Below are positions 35,775 to 45,148 of a DNA stretch of 64,000 bases, piece by piece. Position numbers and translations under genes: made by a program. The notes beneath the pieces were generated by a model. The model was not told the DNA's origin, did not search any database, and worked only from the letters and a program-made list of their open reading frames with translations. Every line of letters begins with the position of its first letter. The stretch's first letter is position 1. Source of the DNA: Roseiarcus sp035606915 (GTDB lineage Bacteria > Pseudomonadota > Alphaproteobacteria > Rhizobiales > Beijerinckiaceae); NCBI GenBank assembly GCA_035606915.1, contig DATNDU010000032.1:15201-79200 (forward strand), given 5' to 3'.

Positions 35775-36039
35775 TCAGAGGTCGGTGGGTTCGTCCTGCT
35801 GGCGCCCGCGCGCGACGATGCGCAGCGTCGGCAAGCGGCCTTTGCAGCGCCAGCGCCTCCTGCGTCGAGCCGGTGAGCCAGATCTCGATTTCGGCGGCGG
35901 TATGCGTTGCGCATGATCGGGGCGGCGTAATCGGGGAAAACGCCGGGCAGGATCGGCAGGTTGCCGGTCAAATCGTGCATCGCGCCGGCGAGTTCGCGGA
36001 TCGCTGGTGGCCCTTCGAGAGCGAGTAGAGGTTTCACAT
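35775..36039 (-). pseudogene. Decayed SRAP/YedK (HMCES) gene
   Basis: SRAP proteins begin MCNLYSL and use Cys2 to crosslink abasic sites in single-stranded DNA. Here ATG 36039 is followed by TGA where Cys2 should be, then NLYSLSKG. After a frameshift the reading continues as AIRELAGAMHDLTGNLPILP, then GVFPDYAAPIMRNA. The sequence then jumps to the C-terminal part EIWLTGSTQEALALQRPLAD and, after another frameshift, LRIVARGRQQDEP and stop. About 150 central residues are missing. It is a relic with stop, frameshifts and an internal deletion. Confidence 0.88.
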
Positions 36040-36122
36040 GGGGCGATGTTTATGGCGCGGCGCGCAGCCTGTCGATTGCGGCGGCGCTTGCGCGGCGTCG
36101 CCGATGTCGCCAAATTGGCCCC

Positions 36123-37205
36123 ATGTCCGCGCCCCCAGACCGACCGCCGGAGCCGAGCGCGCTTTCGGCCCTCGACTCGCGATCACGCGAGATTTTCCGC
36201 CGTATCGTCGAATCCTATCTCGCCAGCGGCGAGCCGGTGGGCTCGCGCAGCCTTGCCCGGCAATTGCCGATGACCTTGTCGCCGGCCTCGATCCGCAACG
36301 TCATGCAGGATCTCGAAGAACTCGGCCTGATCTACGCCCCGCACACCAGCGCCGGCCGGCTGCCGACGCAGGGCGGCTTGCGGTTCTATGTCGACGCGCT
36401 GCTGGAATTCGGCGGGTTGGCGGACGAGGAGCGGGCGCGCATCGAGCAGCAGGCGCGCCAGGCCGCCGAGGGCGGCTACGAGAATGCGCTGACCCGCACC
36501 ACGACGTTGCTGTCCGATCTCACCCGCGGCGCCGGGCTGGTGCTGACGACCAAGGACGACGTGCGGGTGCGCCACATCGAATTCGTGCGCGTCGAGGCGG
36601 AAAAGGCGCTCGCCGTGCTGGTCGGCGAGGATGGCGGGGTCGAGAATCGCATTGTCGCCATTCCCGCCAATATCTCCGCTTCCGCCCTCACCGAGGCCGG
36701 CAACTATCTCAACGCCCATGCGCGCGGCGGCACCCTGGCGGAGGCGCGGGCGAAGATCGAGCACGCCCGCGACGCGGCGCGCAACGAGATCGACGCGCTG
36801 GCGTCGGGGCTGGTCGATGCTGGGCTGGCGTTCTGGGCCGGGGCAGGTGGGGGGCGCCAACAGCTCATCGTGCGCGGCCAGGCCAATCTGATCGGCCCCT
36901 CGAACGAGGCGCAGGACCTCGAACGCATAAGGTTGCTGTTTTCCGACCTCGAAACCCAGACCGACGTCATCGAACTGTTACACCGCGCCGAGAACGGCGA
37001 GGGGGTGAAGATTTTCATCGGCTCCGAAAACAAGCTGTTCTCGCTTTCCGGCTCCTCGATGATCGCCGCGCCGTTGCGCGGCGCCGACCAGCGCATCGCC
37101 GGCGTGCTCGGCGTCATCGGTCCGACCCGGCTCAACTATGGACGGATCGTGCCGATGGTCGAATATGCGGCCCAGATTCTGGGCGATCTGCGACGCGGGC
37201 GTTGA
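36123..37205 (+). CDS. hrcA: Heat-inducible transcription repressor HrcA
   Basis: A 360-residue repressor of chaperone genes through the CIRCE operator. It has an N-terminal winged helix (SREIFRRIVESYLASGEPVG, SPASIRNVMQDLEELGLIYA, HTSAGRLPTQGGLRFYVD) and the GAF-like regulatory domain to KLFSLSGSSMIAAPLRGADQ. Neither groESL, dnaK nor grpE is in the window and I saw no CIRCE repeat before the gene. Confidence 0.95.
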   Translation: MSAPPDRPPEPSALSALDSRSREIFRRIVESYLASGEPVGSRSLARQLPMTLSPASIRNVMQDLEELGLIYAPHTSAGRLPTQGGLRFYVDALLEFGGLADEERARIEQQARQAAEGGYENALTRTTTLLSDLTRGAGLVLTTKDDVRVRHIEFVRVEAEKALAVLVGEDGGVENRIVAIPANISASALTEAGNYLNAHARGGTLAEARAKIEHARDAARNEIDALASGLVDAGLAFWAGAGGGRQQLIVRGQANLIGPSNEAQDLERIRLLFSDLETQTDVIELLHRAENGEGVKIFIGSENKLFSLSGSSMIAAPLRGADQRIAGVLGVIGPTRLNYGRIVPMVEYAAQILGDLRRGR

Positions 37206-37257
37206 CATTGCGGACGCGGCCGGCGACGAACGGCCGCCCGACGGGGAGGAGGAACCC

Positions 37258-37824
37258 TTGAGCGCAATTGGCGAGCGGCACAACCTCGGCGAGGCGATCC
37301 ATCGCCTGCGCGCGAAATGGGGCGCGATCCTCGCTTTCGGACTGCTGCTGATGCTGCTAGGCGTGGTCTCGTTCGCCTTCGTCTCGTTCTCGACGCTGGC
37401 GATGGTGACGCTGAATGGCGTGCTGCTTGTGGTCGCGGGCGCGGCGGAGATCGGCGTCGGCATGCACGCGCGCTCCTGGGGCCGGTTCTTCCTGTGGGTG
37501 GCGGGCGGCGTGCTCTACACGCTGGCCGGCGTGTTCTGCATCCTCGATCCGTTCGCGGCCTCGAAAATCCTGACGCTGATGATCGGCGCGGGGCTCATCG
37601 CCGCCGCCGCGGTGCGCGCCTATCTCGCCTTCGAGCTGCCTGCGAGCCCGCGTCGCAGCCTGGTGTGGCTCGGCTGCGCGGTGACGTTTCTGCTCGGCTT
37701 GATCATTGTCGTTCACTGGCCGATGTCGAGCCTCTATGTCCTGGGAACGTTGCTTGGCGTGGATCTGTTGTCCCACGGCGCGGGCTGGGCTTCCTTTGCT
37801 TTGGGCTTGCGCGCGCATCGCTGA
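37258..37824 (+). CDS. HdeD/DUF308-family membrane protein
   Basis: A 188-residue protein with six hydrophobic segments in pairs, the HdeD/DUF308 pattern (GLLLMLLGVVSFAFVSFSTL, GVLYTLAGVFCILDP). The preferred start is TTG 37258, preceded by GGGGAGGAGGAA. HdeD is linked to acid resistance in enterobacteria; here the role is unknown. It lies 52 bp after hrcA on the same strand. Confidence 0.82.
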   Translation: MSAIGERHNLGEAIHRLRAKWGAILAFGLLLMLLGVVSFAFVSFSTLAMVTLNGVLLVVAGAAEIGVGMHARSWGRFFLWVAGGVLYTLAGVFCILDPFAASKILTLMIGAGLIAAAAVRAYLAFELPASPRRSLVWLGCAVTFLLGLIIVVHWPMSSLYVLGTLLGVDLLSHGAGWASFALGLRAHR

Positions 37825-37868
37825 AACGCGCGATTCTCGTCTAGAGCTTGCCGCATCTGGAGCTTTGC

Positions 37869-40550
37869 ATGACGAAGTGGATTTACTCGTTCGGGCCGGA
37901 GAAGACCGAGGGTCGCGGGCAGATGAAGAACCTGCTGGGCGGCAAGGGGGCCAATCTGGCGGAGATGGCCTCGCTCGGCCTGCCGGTTCCGCCGGGCTTC
38001 ACGATCACCACCGAGGTCTGCGCCTACTTCTACGAAAACGACAAGAGCTATCCCGCCGATCTCATGGCCCAGGCCGAGGAGGCGATCGCGGCTGTCGGGC
38101 GGCAGACCGGTCGCGTCTTCGGCGACGCCGCCAATCCGCTGCTGGTCTCGGTGCGCTCCGGCGCACGCGCCTCGATGCCGGGCATGATGGACACGGTGCT
38201 GAATCTCGGCCTCAACGACGAATCGGTGAAGACCCTCGCCGCCAGTTCCGGCGACGAGCGCTTCGCCTACGATAGCTATCGCCGCTTCATCCAGATGTAC
38301 TCCAACGTCGTGCTGGAGGTCGACAGCCACAATTTCGAGGAGATCATCGAGGGCTACAAGGACCGCCGCGGCTTCGTGCTCGACACCGATCTCTCGGCGC
38401 AAGACTGGCGCGAAGTCATCGCCGACTACGAGCAAAAGGTGGAGGAGGAGACCGGCAAGCCGTTCCCGCAGAAGCCGCGCGACCAGCTATGGGGTGCGAT
38501 CGGCGCGGTGTTGGGCTCGTGGATGAATGCACGCGCCATCACCTATCGCCGGCTCAACCAGATTCCCGCCACCTGGGGCACCGCCGTCAACGTGCAGGCG
38601 ATGGTGTTCGGCAATATGGGGCCGACGAGCGCCACCGGCGTCGCCTTCACCCGCAATCCCTCGACCGGCGCCAAGGAGCTCTACGGCGAGTTCCTCGTCA
38701 ACGCGCAGGGCGAGGACGTGGTCGCTGGCATCCGCACGCCGCAGAACATCACGGAAGTCGCGCGCGCCGCCGCCGGCTCCGACCGGCCGTCGCTGGAGGC
38801 GATCATGCCGGAGGTGTTCCAGCAATTCGTCGCCACCACGCAATTGCTGGAGAAGCACTACAAGGACATGCAGGATCTGGAGTTCACCGTCGAGCGCGGC
38901 AAGCTCTGGATGCTGCAAACCCGCAACGGCAAGCGCACCGGTCGCGCGGCGCTGAGGCTGGCGGTCGAAATGGCCAACGAGGGCCTCATCAGCCGGCAGG
39001 AGGCGATCGCCCGCATCGAGCCGGCGTCGCTCGACCAATTGCTGCACCCGACCATCGACCCCAGCGTCAAACGCGATCCGATCGCCGTCGGCCTGCCGGC
39101 CTCACCGGGCGCGGCGACCGGCGAGATCGTGTTCTCGGCCGAGGAGGCGGAGGCGTTGAGGCAGGCGGGCCGTAAGACGATCCTGGTGCGCGTCGAGACC
39201 TCACCGGAGGACATCCAGGGCATGCATGCGGCGGAGGGCATCATCACCACGCGCGGCGGCATGACCAGCCACGCGGCGGTGGTGGCGCGCGGCATGGGCA
39301 AGCCCTGCGTCTCCGGCGTCGGCGCCATTCGCATCGATTACGCGCGCCAGCAACTCGTCGCCAGCGGGCAGACGCTGAAGAAGGGCGACATTCTGACCAT
39401 CGATGGCGCCACGGGGCAGGTATTCGCCGGCGCAATCGCGATGGTGAAGCCGGAGATGACCGGGGATTTCTTGACGCTCATGCAATGGGCCGATGCGGTG
39501 CGGCGCATGAAGGTGCGGGCCAACGCCGAGACGCCGCTCGACGCCCGCACGGCGCGCAGCTTCGGCGCCGAGGGCATCGGGCTCTGCCGCACCGAGCACA
39601 TGTTTTTCGAAGGCGAGCGCATCGTTGCGGTGCGCGAGATGATCCTGGCCGATGACGAGGCCGGGCGACGCGCGGCGCTGGCCAAGCTGTTGCCGATGCA
39701 GCGCAAGGACTTCGCCGAGCTGTTCGAGATCATGCAAGGTCTGCCGGTGACGATCCGCCTGCTCGATCCGCCGCTGCACGAGTTCCTGCCGCAGACAGAG
39801 GCCGACATGGCGGAGGTGGCGAAATCGACCGGCGCCTCGGTCGAGAAGCTGCGCCAGCGCGCCAACGAATTGCACGAGTTCAACCCGATGCTGGGCTTTC
39901 GCGGCGTGCGGCTGGCGGTGCGATACCCGGAGATCGCGGAGATGCAGGCGCGCGCCATCTTCGAGGGCGCGGTCGAGGCGAGCCGCAAAACCGGGGCGCC
40001 GATCACCGCCGAGATCATGGTGCCGCTGGTAATGGGCCGGCCCGAGTTCGACTTGGTCAAGACAATCATCGACGAGATGGCGCAGAAGGTCGCCAAGGAG
40101 ACCGGCGTCAAGGCGCCTTACCAGGTCGGCACGATGATCGAATTGCCGCGCGCGGCGCTGCGGGCGGGCGAGATCGCCGAAAGCGCCGAGTTCTTTTCCT
40201 TCGGCACCAATGATCTCACGCAGACGGCGCTCGGCCTGTCGCGCGACGACGCCGCGGCGTTTCTCGGCGCCTATACCTCCAAGGGGCTGCTCGCCAACGA
40301 TCCGTTCGTGACGCTCGACCAGGAGGGCGTCGGCGAACTCGTCAAGCTTGCGGCCGAGCGCGGTCGCGCGGCCCGGCCCGGGATCAAGCTCGGCATCTGC
40401 GGCGAGCATGGCGGCGATCCCGCCAGCATCGGCTTTTGCGAGAGCGTCGGTTTGGACTATGTGTCGTGTTCGCCGTTCCGTGTGCCCATCGCCCGCCTTG
40501 CGGCGGCGCAGGCGGCGCTCGGCGAGAGCGGAGCGGGGCGCACGGCCTGA
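37869..40550 (+). CDS. ppdK: Pyruvate, phosphate dikinase
   Basis: An 893-residue cytosolic enzyme interconverting pyruvate, ATP and phosphate with PEP, AMP and pyrophosphate. It has the ATP-grasp domain (LLGGKGANLAEMASLGLPVP, RSGARASMPGMMDTVLNLGL), the phosphohistidine domain with GGMTSHAAVVARGMGKPCV (His near residue 465) and the PEP domain (GIGLCRTEHMFFE, FSFGTNDLTQTALGLSRDD, GICGEHGGDP). Length and motifs are standard. It supports gluconeogenesis or PEP recycling. Confidence 0.96.
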   Translation: MTKWIYSFGPEKTEGRGQMKNLLGGKGANLAEMASLGLPVPPGFTITTEVCAYFYENDKSYPADLMAQAEEAIAAVGRQTGRVFGDAANPLLVSVRSGARASMPGMMDTVLNLGLNDESVKTLAASSGDERFAYDSYRRFIQMYSNVVLEVDSHNFEEIIEGYKDRRGFVLDTDLSAQDWREVIADYEQKVEEETGKPFPQKPRDQLWGAIGAVLGSWMNARAITYRRLNQIPATWGTAVNVQAMVFGNMGPTSATGVAFTRNPSTGAKELYGEFLVNAQGEDVVAGIRTPQNITEVARAAAGSDRPSLEAIMPEVFQQFVATTQLLEKHYKDMQDLEFTVERGKLWMLQTRNGKRTGRAALRLAVEMANEGLISRQEAIARIEPASLDQLLHPTIDPSVKRDPIAVGLPASPGAATGEIVFSAEEAEALRQAGRKTILVRVETSPEDIQGMHAAEGIITTRGGMTSHAAVVARGMGKPCVSGVGAIRIDYARQQLVASGQTLKKGDILTIDGATGQVFAGAIAMVKPEMTGDFLTLMQWADAVRRMKVRANAETPLDARTARSFGAEGIGLCRTEHMFFEGERIVAVREMILADDEAGRRAALAKLLPMQRKDFAELFEIMQGLPVTIRLLDPPLHEFLPQTEADMAEVAKSTGASVEKLRQRANELHEFNPMLGFRGVRLAVRYPEIAEMQARAIFEGAVEASRKTGAPITAEIMVPLVMGRPEFDLVKTIIDEMAQKVAKETGVKAPYQVGTMIELPRAALRAGEIAESAEFFSFGTNDLTQTALGLSRDDAAAFLGAYTSKGLLANDPFVTLDQEGVGELVKLAAERGRAARPGIKLGICGEHGGDPASIGFCESVGLDYVSCSPFRVPIARLAAAQAALGESGAGRTA

Positions 40551-40571
40551 GGCCGGAACAAGGAGATCGAT

Positions 40572-41300
40572 GTGTCGCTCGCCATGAAGCCGTCGTCGAA
40601 CGGGGAAATCGCGCCACTACGCTTGGCGGCGACCGTGCTGCTGGTCCGCGACGGGGCGCACGGGGTGCAAGTGTTCATGGTGACGCGCCACCGCAAGATC
40701 GAGTTCGCCTCGGGCGCGCTGGTATTTCCCGGCGGCGGCGTCGATCCCGGGGATCGCGCGCTGGCCGGCGACGACGTCGAGCGCATTTCGCGCGTTGCGG
40801 CGGTGCGCGAAACCTACGAGGAATGTGGCGTCCTGCTGGCCCGGCGGCGCGACGGCGGGGCGCTGGCGGCGGCTTCCGCCTCGCTCTTTTACGAGCGCGT
40901 GAACGCCGAGAACCTCGAACTTTCGCTCGACGCGCTGACGCTGTTCGCACACTGGATTACGCCGCCGATCCTGCCGAAGCGCTTCGACACACGCTTTTAT
41001 ATCGTCGACGCGCCGGCCGATCAGACGGCGGTCCATGACGGCGGCGAGGCGGTCGATTCGATCTGGATCGAGCCGCGGCGGGCGCTCGAAGAGGCGGCGC
41101 GCGGGCGCTACGCCCTGGTGCTGCCGACCCGCCTCAACCTCGAACTGCTCGGCCAGAGCGAGACGGCGGCCCAGGCGATCGCGGCGGCGACGTCTCGTCG
41201 CGTTGCGCCGATCGAGCCGATCGCCGAGAAGACCGCGAACGGCTACCGGCTGACCATTCCGGCCGACGCCGGCTATGGCGGCCCGCATTTCGACGTTTGA
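40572..41300 (+). CDS. NUDIX hydrolase
   Basis: A 242-residue NUDIX protein. The NUDIX box is recognisable but stretched: FPGGGVDPGD, an insert, then AAVRETYEECGVLL giving the REx2EE catalytic acids. This resembles the NUDT19/acyl-CoA-pyrophosphatase-like group. GTG 40572 follows AAGGAG by 6 bp; ATG 40584 is an alternative. It lies 21 bp after ppdK and is probably co-transcribed. The substrate is unknown. Confidence 0.85.
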   Translation: MSLAMKPSSNGEIAPLRLAATVLLVRDGAHGVQVFMVTRHRKIEFASGALVFPGGGVDPGDRALAGDDVERISRVAAVRETYEECGVLLARRRDGGALAAASASLFYERVNAENLELSLDALTLFAHWITPPILPKRFDTRFYIVDAPADQTAVHDGGEAVDSIWIEPRRALEEAARGRYALVLPTRLNLELLGQSETAAQAIAAATSRRVAPIEPIAEKTANGYRLTIPADAGYGGPHFDV

Positions 41301-41326
41301 TCCTCCAGAAGCCGCCCGGAGACCCG

Positions 41327-42268
41327 ATGCGCATTCCCCCGTTCTCGACGCCGGGCCGGTTCTGGCGCGGCAATCTGCACACCCACTCCACCCATTCCGA
41401 CGGCTTGCTGCCGCCGGAGCAGGTCGTGGAGGCCTATAAGCGCGCGGGCTATGATTTTCTGGCGCTTTCCGATCATTTTCTCGGCCGCTATGACTGGCCG
41501 ATCGCCGATACGCGGGCCTTTCGCGCTAACAATTTCACGACGCTGATCGGCGCCGAGTTGCATGCGATGGGCACCGAGGTTGGCGAACTCTGGCATATTC
41601 TCGCGGTCGGGTTGCCTCTCGGTTTTCCCGCCGCGCGAGCCGACGAAACCGGGGTCGCGCTGGCGCAGCGGGCGCGCGCGGCCGGCGCCTTTGTCGCCGT
41701 CGCTCATCCGGCGTGGTCGCAACTCGCCATCGGCGACGGCAGGTCGCTTGCCGCCGCGCATGCGGTGGAAATCTACAATCACAGTTGCGCCGTCGAGACC
41801 GATCGCGGCGACGGCTTCTATCTGCTCGACCAACTGTGCAACGAGGGCCGCCGGCTGACGGCGATCGCCACCGACGACGCGCATTTCCGCAACGGCGATC
41901 ACGACGCTTTCGGCGGCTTCGTGGAAGTGAAGGCCGAGAGCTTGGAGCCGGAGGCGCTGCTTGCGGCGCTGAAAGCCGGGCAGTTCTACGCCAGCCAGGG
42001 GCCGCGCCTGATCGATGTCGAGGTGCGGCGCAAAGAGGTGACGGTGGTCTGCTCGCCGGTCAACTCCATCGCGCTCGTCACCGGCACCTCGCGCGCGATC
42101 TCGCGTATCGGGCGACAACTCACCGGCGCGACGCTGGAAGTCGAGGAGGCGACGCGGCAGGCTTGGGTCGATCCCGGCGCCATTCCCTGGTTTCGCGTCG
42201 TCGTCATTGACGCCGCCGGCCGGCGAGCGTGGACAAATCCGATTTGGGTCGACCAACTCGACGGTTGA
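41327..42268 (+). CDS. PHP-domain metal-dependent phosphoesterase
   Basis: A 313-residue protein with the PHP metal ligands in order: NLHTHSTHSDG (about 17), ALSDHFLGRYD (about 46), GAELHAMG, VAHPAWSQ (about 126) and ATDDAHFRNGD (about 184). Such proteins hydrolyse small phosphoesters or nucleotides; the substrate cannot be told. It follows the NUDIX gene by 26 bp, so ppdK, NUDIX and PHP probably form one operon ending at the terminator at 42315-42363. Confidence 0.88.
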   Translation: MRIPPFSTPGRFWRGNLHTHSTHSDGLLPPEQVVEAYKRAGYDFLALSDHFLGRYDWPIADTRAFRANNFTTLIGAELHAMGTEVGELWHILAVGLPLGFPAARADETGVALAQRARAAGAFVAVAHPAWSQLAIGDGRSLAAAHAVEIYNHSCAVETDRGDGFYLLDQLCNEGRRLTAIATDDAHFRNGDHDAFGGFVEVKAESLEPEALLAALKAGQFYASQGPRLIDVEVRRKEVTVVCSPVNSIALVTGTSRAISRIGRQLTGATLEVEEATRQAWVDPGAIPWFRVVVIDAAGRRAWTNPIWVDQLDG

Positions 42269-42314
42269 GCGCGTCCAGCGTGGCGGCCCAAAAATGCAAA
42301 CGATCCAGAATCGC

Positions 42315-42363
42315 AAAAAAAGCCGCCGGAGACGCGCAAGATTGCGCCTCTCCGGCGGCTTTT
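42315..42363. terminator. Bidirectional intrinsic terminator between PHP gene and rpmF
   Basis: A 12-bp perfect stem (AGCCGCCGGAGA at 42321-42332 with TCTCCGGCGGCT at 42349-42360) flanked by A residues on the left and TTT on the right. It can stop the plus-strand operon and the minus-strand rpmF transcript. Confidence 0.85.
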
Positions 42364-42389
42364 CAAATCGACGAACGCGCTGGTTGCGT

Positions 42390-42581
42390 TCAGACCTCGG
42401 CGACAGTTTTCGGCTTGAGAACCTGACGGCCCTTATACATGCCCGTCTTAAGATCAACATGGTGCGGCCGGCGCAACTCGCCGGAATCCTTGTCCTCGAC
42501 ATAGGTCGGCGCTTTCAGCGCGTCTGCGGAGCGGCGCATGCCGCGGCGCGAGGGCGACGTTTTGCGTCTGGGAACAGCCAT
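42390..42581 (-). CDS. rpmF: 50S ribosomal protein L32
   Basis: A 63-residue ribosomal protein starting MAVPRRKTSPSRRGMRRS, the highly conserved L32 N-terminus. The middle (YVEDKDSGELRRPHHVDL) is the alphaproteobacterial version without the zinc cysteines. It stands alone, transcribed leftward, and ends at a bidirectional terminator. The usual yceD and plsX neighbours are absent. Confidence 0.96.
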   Translation of the reverse strand: MAVPRRKTSPSRRGMRRSADALKAPTYVEDKDSGELRRPHHVDLKTGMYKGRQVLKPKTVAEV

Positions 42582-42983
42582 CGAAATCTCCAACAAAAAC
42601 GCCCGGTCTGGCGGCCTTGCCGAACCGGGAGAAAGGTGGCGGGCACATACACGCTATTTCGCCGCCGCGCCAGCCCCTGCCCGCCACGCTAACGAGCCTG
42701 ACCGCGCCGGGGCTCTGCTGCGGGCTCTGCTGAAAGAGGATGAGTATAGCCCTGCCAGCTTTTCGCCATGATCGGTGCATTATTGTGGCGAACTCGCGGC
42801 AATTCCTGTTGAATTACTCGAAAGTCTTCGACTGTCGTGACGATTTTGTCACGGCAGGAGGCGCTTTTTCACTCTATGTTCAGCGCATCAGCGTCAGTAT
42901 TGCGGTTCGGCGCTCGGCCGCCGCGCGAGACGTGAAGTTGAGAGGCGGGGGCGGCTCGGCTTGGACCCAAGGAGTTCGATGTG
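42582..42983. other. Divergent intergenic region between rpmF and the glycine-zipper gene
   Basis: 402 bp with no supported gene. It must hold the rpmF promoter and the promoter of the glycine-zipper/amidase pair. An inverted repeat, CGTGAC-gatttt-GTCACG at 42836-42853, stands out as a possible regulator site. I could not assign promoter boxes with confidence. Confidence 0.3.
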
Positions 42984-43298
42984 ATGATGTTGAAAGTTAC
43001 CGGCCTCGCACTAGGCGTTGCGGCGGCGCTGTCGCTGGCTGGCTGCAATACGCCGGAGGGCCAGGGCGCCGCGGGCGGCGCCATCATCGGCGGCGCTACC
43101 GGCGCGCTGCTTGGCGGCGCGATCACCAACAGACCGGGGGGCGCATTGCTTGGCGGCGTCGCGGGCGCCGCGACCGGCGCGATGATCGGTTCGGCTGCGG
43201 CGCGTCCGCAGGATCCCGGTTACGCGCCGCCGCCGCGCCACTGCACCGAATTCTATTACGATTACTACGGGCGGCGGGTATGCCGGGCTGGGTACTGA
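42984..43298 (+). CDS. Glycine-zipper outer-membrane lipoprotein
   Basis: A 104-residue protein starting at ATG 42984 (AAGGAG 9 bp before). Lipobox LAGC (about Cys20) is followed by a glycine-zipper region with repeated GGAIIGGATGALLGG and GALLGGVAGAATGAMIG, forming a membrane hairpin as in SlyB/OmpA-like 17-kDa antigens. The C-terminus is Tyr-rich (FYYDYYGRR). It probably stabilises the outer membrane. It overlaps the amidase gene by 19 bp. Confidence 0.85.
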   Translation: MMLKVTGLALGVAAALSLAGCNTPEGQGAAGGAIIGGATGALLGGAITNRPGGALLGGVAGAATGAMIGSAAARPQDPGYAPPPRHCTEFYYDYYGRRVCRAGY

Positions 43299-44080
43299 CG
43301 CCGCTGGACGCCACTTTGGCGTCGGGCGAGGCTTTCTCGCCCGACAGCGCGCTCGTCGCCGATGTGCTGCCATCGCCAAACCATGGCGAGCGTAAGCGCT
43401 TCCTGCGGGCAGATAGCATCATATTGCATTACACGGGCATGGCCACCGCCGAGGCGGCGATCGCGCTGCTGCGCGATCCCGCCGCCGAAGTCTCCAGTCA
43501 CTATGTGGTCGAGGAGAGCGGTCGCATCGTGCAACTTGTACCCGAGGCGCGACGAGCTTGGCACGCCGGCGTTTCCTGCTGGCGCGGCGAGCGCGACATG
43601 AACTCCGCCTCGATCGGCGTCGAAATCTGTAATCGCGGCCATGACGGCGGCTCGCCGCCGTTCGCCGATCGTCAGATCGAAGCGGTCGTCGCGCTTTGCC
43701 GCGACGTCACGGCGCGCTGCCTCCTCCGCCCTGAGCGGGTGCTCGCCCACTCGGATATCGCGCCGGCGCGCAAGCGCGACCCCGGCGAGGCGTTTCCGTG
43801 GGCTGCGCTAGGACGGGCCGGCATTGGCCATTGGGTGGAGGCCGATCCGCCCGACGGGGTTGCGCTTATCGCGCGCGGTCAACAGGGGCCACCGGTGCGA
43901 GGCCTGCAAAGCCTGCTCGCACTCTATGGCTACGATATCGATCCGAGCGGCGTTTACGATGCGCGCACTCAGACAGTTGTCGCCGCCTTCCAGCGTCATT
44001 TCCGTCCGGCGAAAGTCGATGGCGCCGCCGACCACAGCACTGTTGAGACGCTGCGGCGCCTGCTCGACGGGTTATCCTGA
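43280..44080 (+). CDS. N-acetylmuramoyl-L-alanine amidase (AmiD-like) with peptidoglycan-binding domain
   Basis: A 266-residue Amidase_2 enzyme cutting the bond between N-acetylmuramic acid and L-alanine. Zinc ligands and substrate motifs: IILHYTGMATAEAA (about 48), RRAWHAGVSCW (about 94), SIGVEICNRGHD and VLAHSDIAPARKRDPG (about 155). A C-terminal PG_binding_1 domain follows (GLQSLLALYGYDIDPSGVYD). No signal peptide is visible, so it may be cytoplasmic and act in wall recycling. Start ATG 43280 lies inside the end of the lipoprotein gene. Confidence 0.88.
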   Translation: MPGWVLTPLDATLASGEAFSPDSALVADVLPSPNHGERKRFLRADSIILHYTGMATAEAAIALLRDPAAEVSSHYVVEESGRIVQLVPEARRAWHAGVSCWRGERDMNSASIGVEICNRGHDGGSPPFADRQIEAVVALCRDVTARCLLRPERVLAHSDIAPARKRDPGEAFPWAALGRAGIGHWVEADPPDGVALIARGQQGPPVRGLQSLLALYGYDIDPSGVYDARTQTVVAAFQRHFRPAKVDGAADHSTVETLRRLLDGLS

Positions 44081-44168
44081 TCCGCAGATTGTTGAAGGGA
44101 AATCAACGCCTTCGCGTGAAGCGTCGTTAACCTATCCTTCAGTTCCTGATCGCAAATTGGGGTAACGG

Positions 44169-44513
44169 ATGCTTATCCGCGTGTCGATTTCGACGAGAGC
44201 GCTACGAATGAAGATCACCCGCATTGGCGACATTGTCCTGCCCGCGCTTTTCGCTGCCTTGTGTATTGCGAGCGTGACGGGTTCGGCGCGCGCCGCCGAT
44301 TCGCACGACTACGAGATTGCCGCCAACGACGGATATGGGCTTGAAGATTGCCTGGCCGTCGGCGCCGACTGTGGCCAGGTCGTCGCTGACGCCTGGTGCG
44401 AGGCGCATGGCCACGGACACGCGCTCGCTTATGGCCTGCGCAGCGCGATCACGGGACGTCCCACGCCGGTCTCCGCCGTCGACGAACCCTATGTCATCAA
44501 ATGCGGAGACTGA
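44169..44513 (+). CDS. Small secreted protein of unknown function
   Basis: A 114-residue protein with a signal peptide (IGDIVLPALFAALCIASVTG, cleavage near ARAA). The mature part has a charged start (DSHDYEIAANDGYG) and five cysteines (EDCLAVGADCG, DAWCEAHGHG, VIKCG). Start is ATG 44169 or 44208; the second gives a more typical signal peptide. I recall similar conserved proteins in Hyphomicrobiales but no function. It ends 3 bp from the convergent creA. Confidence 0.7.
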   Translation: MLIRVSISTRALRMKITRIGDIVLPALFAALCIASVTGSARAADSHDYEIAANDGYGLEDCLAVGADCGQVVADAWCEAHGHGHALAYGLRSAITGRPTPVSAVDEPYVIKCGD

Positions 44514-44516
44514 TTG

Positions 44517-45035
44517 TCATTTGATGAAATCGGCGCATTTGGGCGTGTCGGTCTGACTGCCCCAGGGCTGGATAGGGACTGACGAGGTGGAGTTTTTCGG
44601 CGAGCCGTCGACCAACTTGTCCGAGTAAGTCATGTAGACAAGAATGTTGCGCTTGGCATCGCAGCCGCGCACGATCTGCATCTTCTTGAAAAACACCGAC
44701 CGCCGCTCCGAAAACACGACGTCGCCCTGTCCAGATTTGCCAAGGAATTTGATCGGCGCATATTGCCGGCAGGCCAGCGAAATATCCGACGTCTCCTCGG
44801 CAAGACCGAACGCGCCCATGAGGCCGCCCTTCTCCGGCGCGGTGTAGTGGCAAGCGACACCCTCGACCAGAGGGTCGCCGATTCCATAGACCGCCAACTT
44901 GTCGTTAGGCGTCAGCAGCTTGAACGTCGTCGACTTGCGGAAGATGAGGTCGGGGTCTGACGACCCCGCATAGGCGGCGCTGGCGGCCGTGGCGGCGAGC
45001 AAAGCTGCGCACGTCCAAATCTTGCGACTGACCAT
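44517..45035 (-). CDS. creA: CreA family protein
   Basis: A 172-residue periplasmic protein with a signal peptide (cleaved near AYA) and the CreA core: DLIFRKSTTFKLL, HYTAPEKGGLMGAFGLAEET, DISLACRQ, FFKKMQIVRGCDAKRN and VYMTYSDKLVDGSPKNS. The function is unknown despite wide conservation. Start ATG 45035 is preceded by AGGAGAA. Two cysteine regions may be disulphide-linked. Confidence 0.92.
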   Translation of the reverse strand: MVSRKIWTCAALLAATAASAAYAGSSDPDLIFRKSTTFKLLTPNDKLAVYGIGDPLVEGVACHYTAPEKGGLMGAFGLAEETSDISLACRQYAPIKFLGKSGQGDVVFSERRSVFFKKMQIVRGCDAKRNILVYMTYSDKLVDGSPKNSTSSVPIQPWGSQTDTPKCADFIK

Positions 45036-45148
45036 CACCGATATTCTCCTGGAGCCGCAACGACTGCGCCGGGCGCTCGCCGCGGTAAATAGGGTCGCCT
45101 GCCGGCGACGCAAGCGGCGATGAGCGCTTTGAGCGTGCGCGCAAAGCC

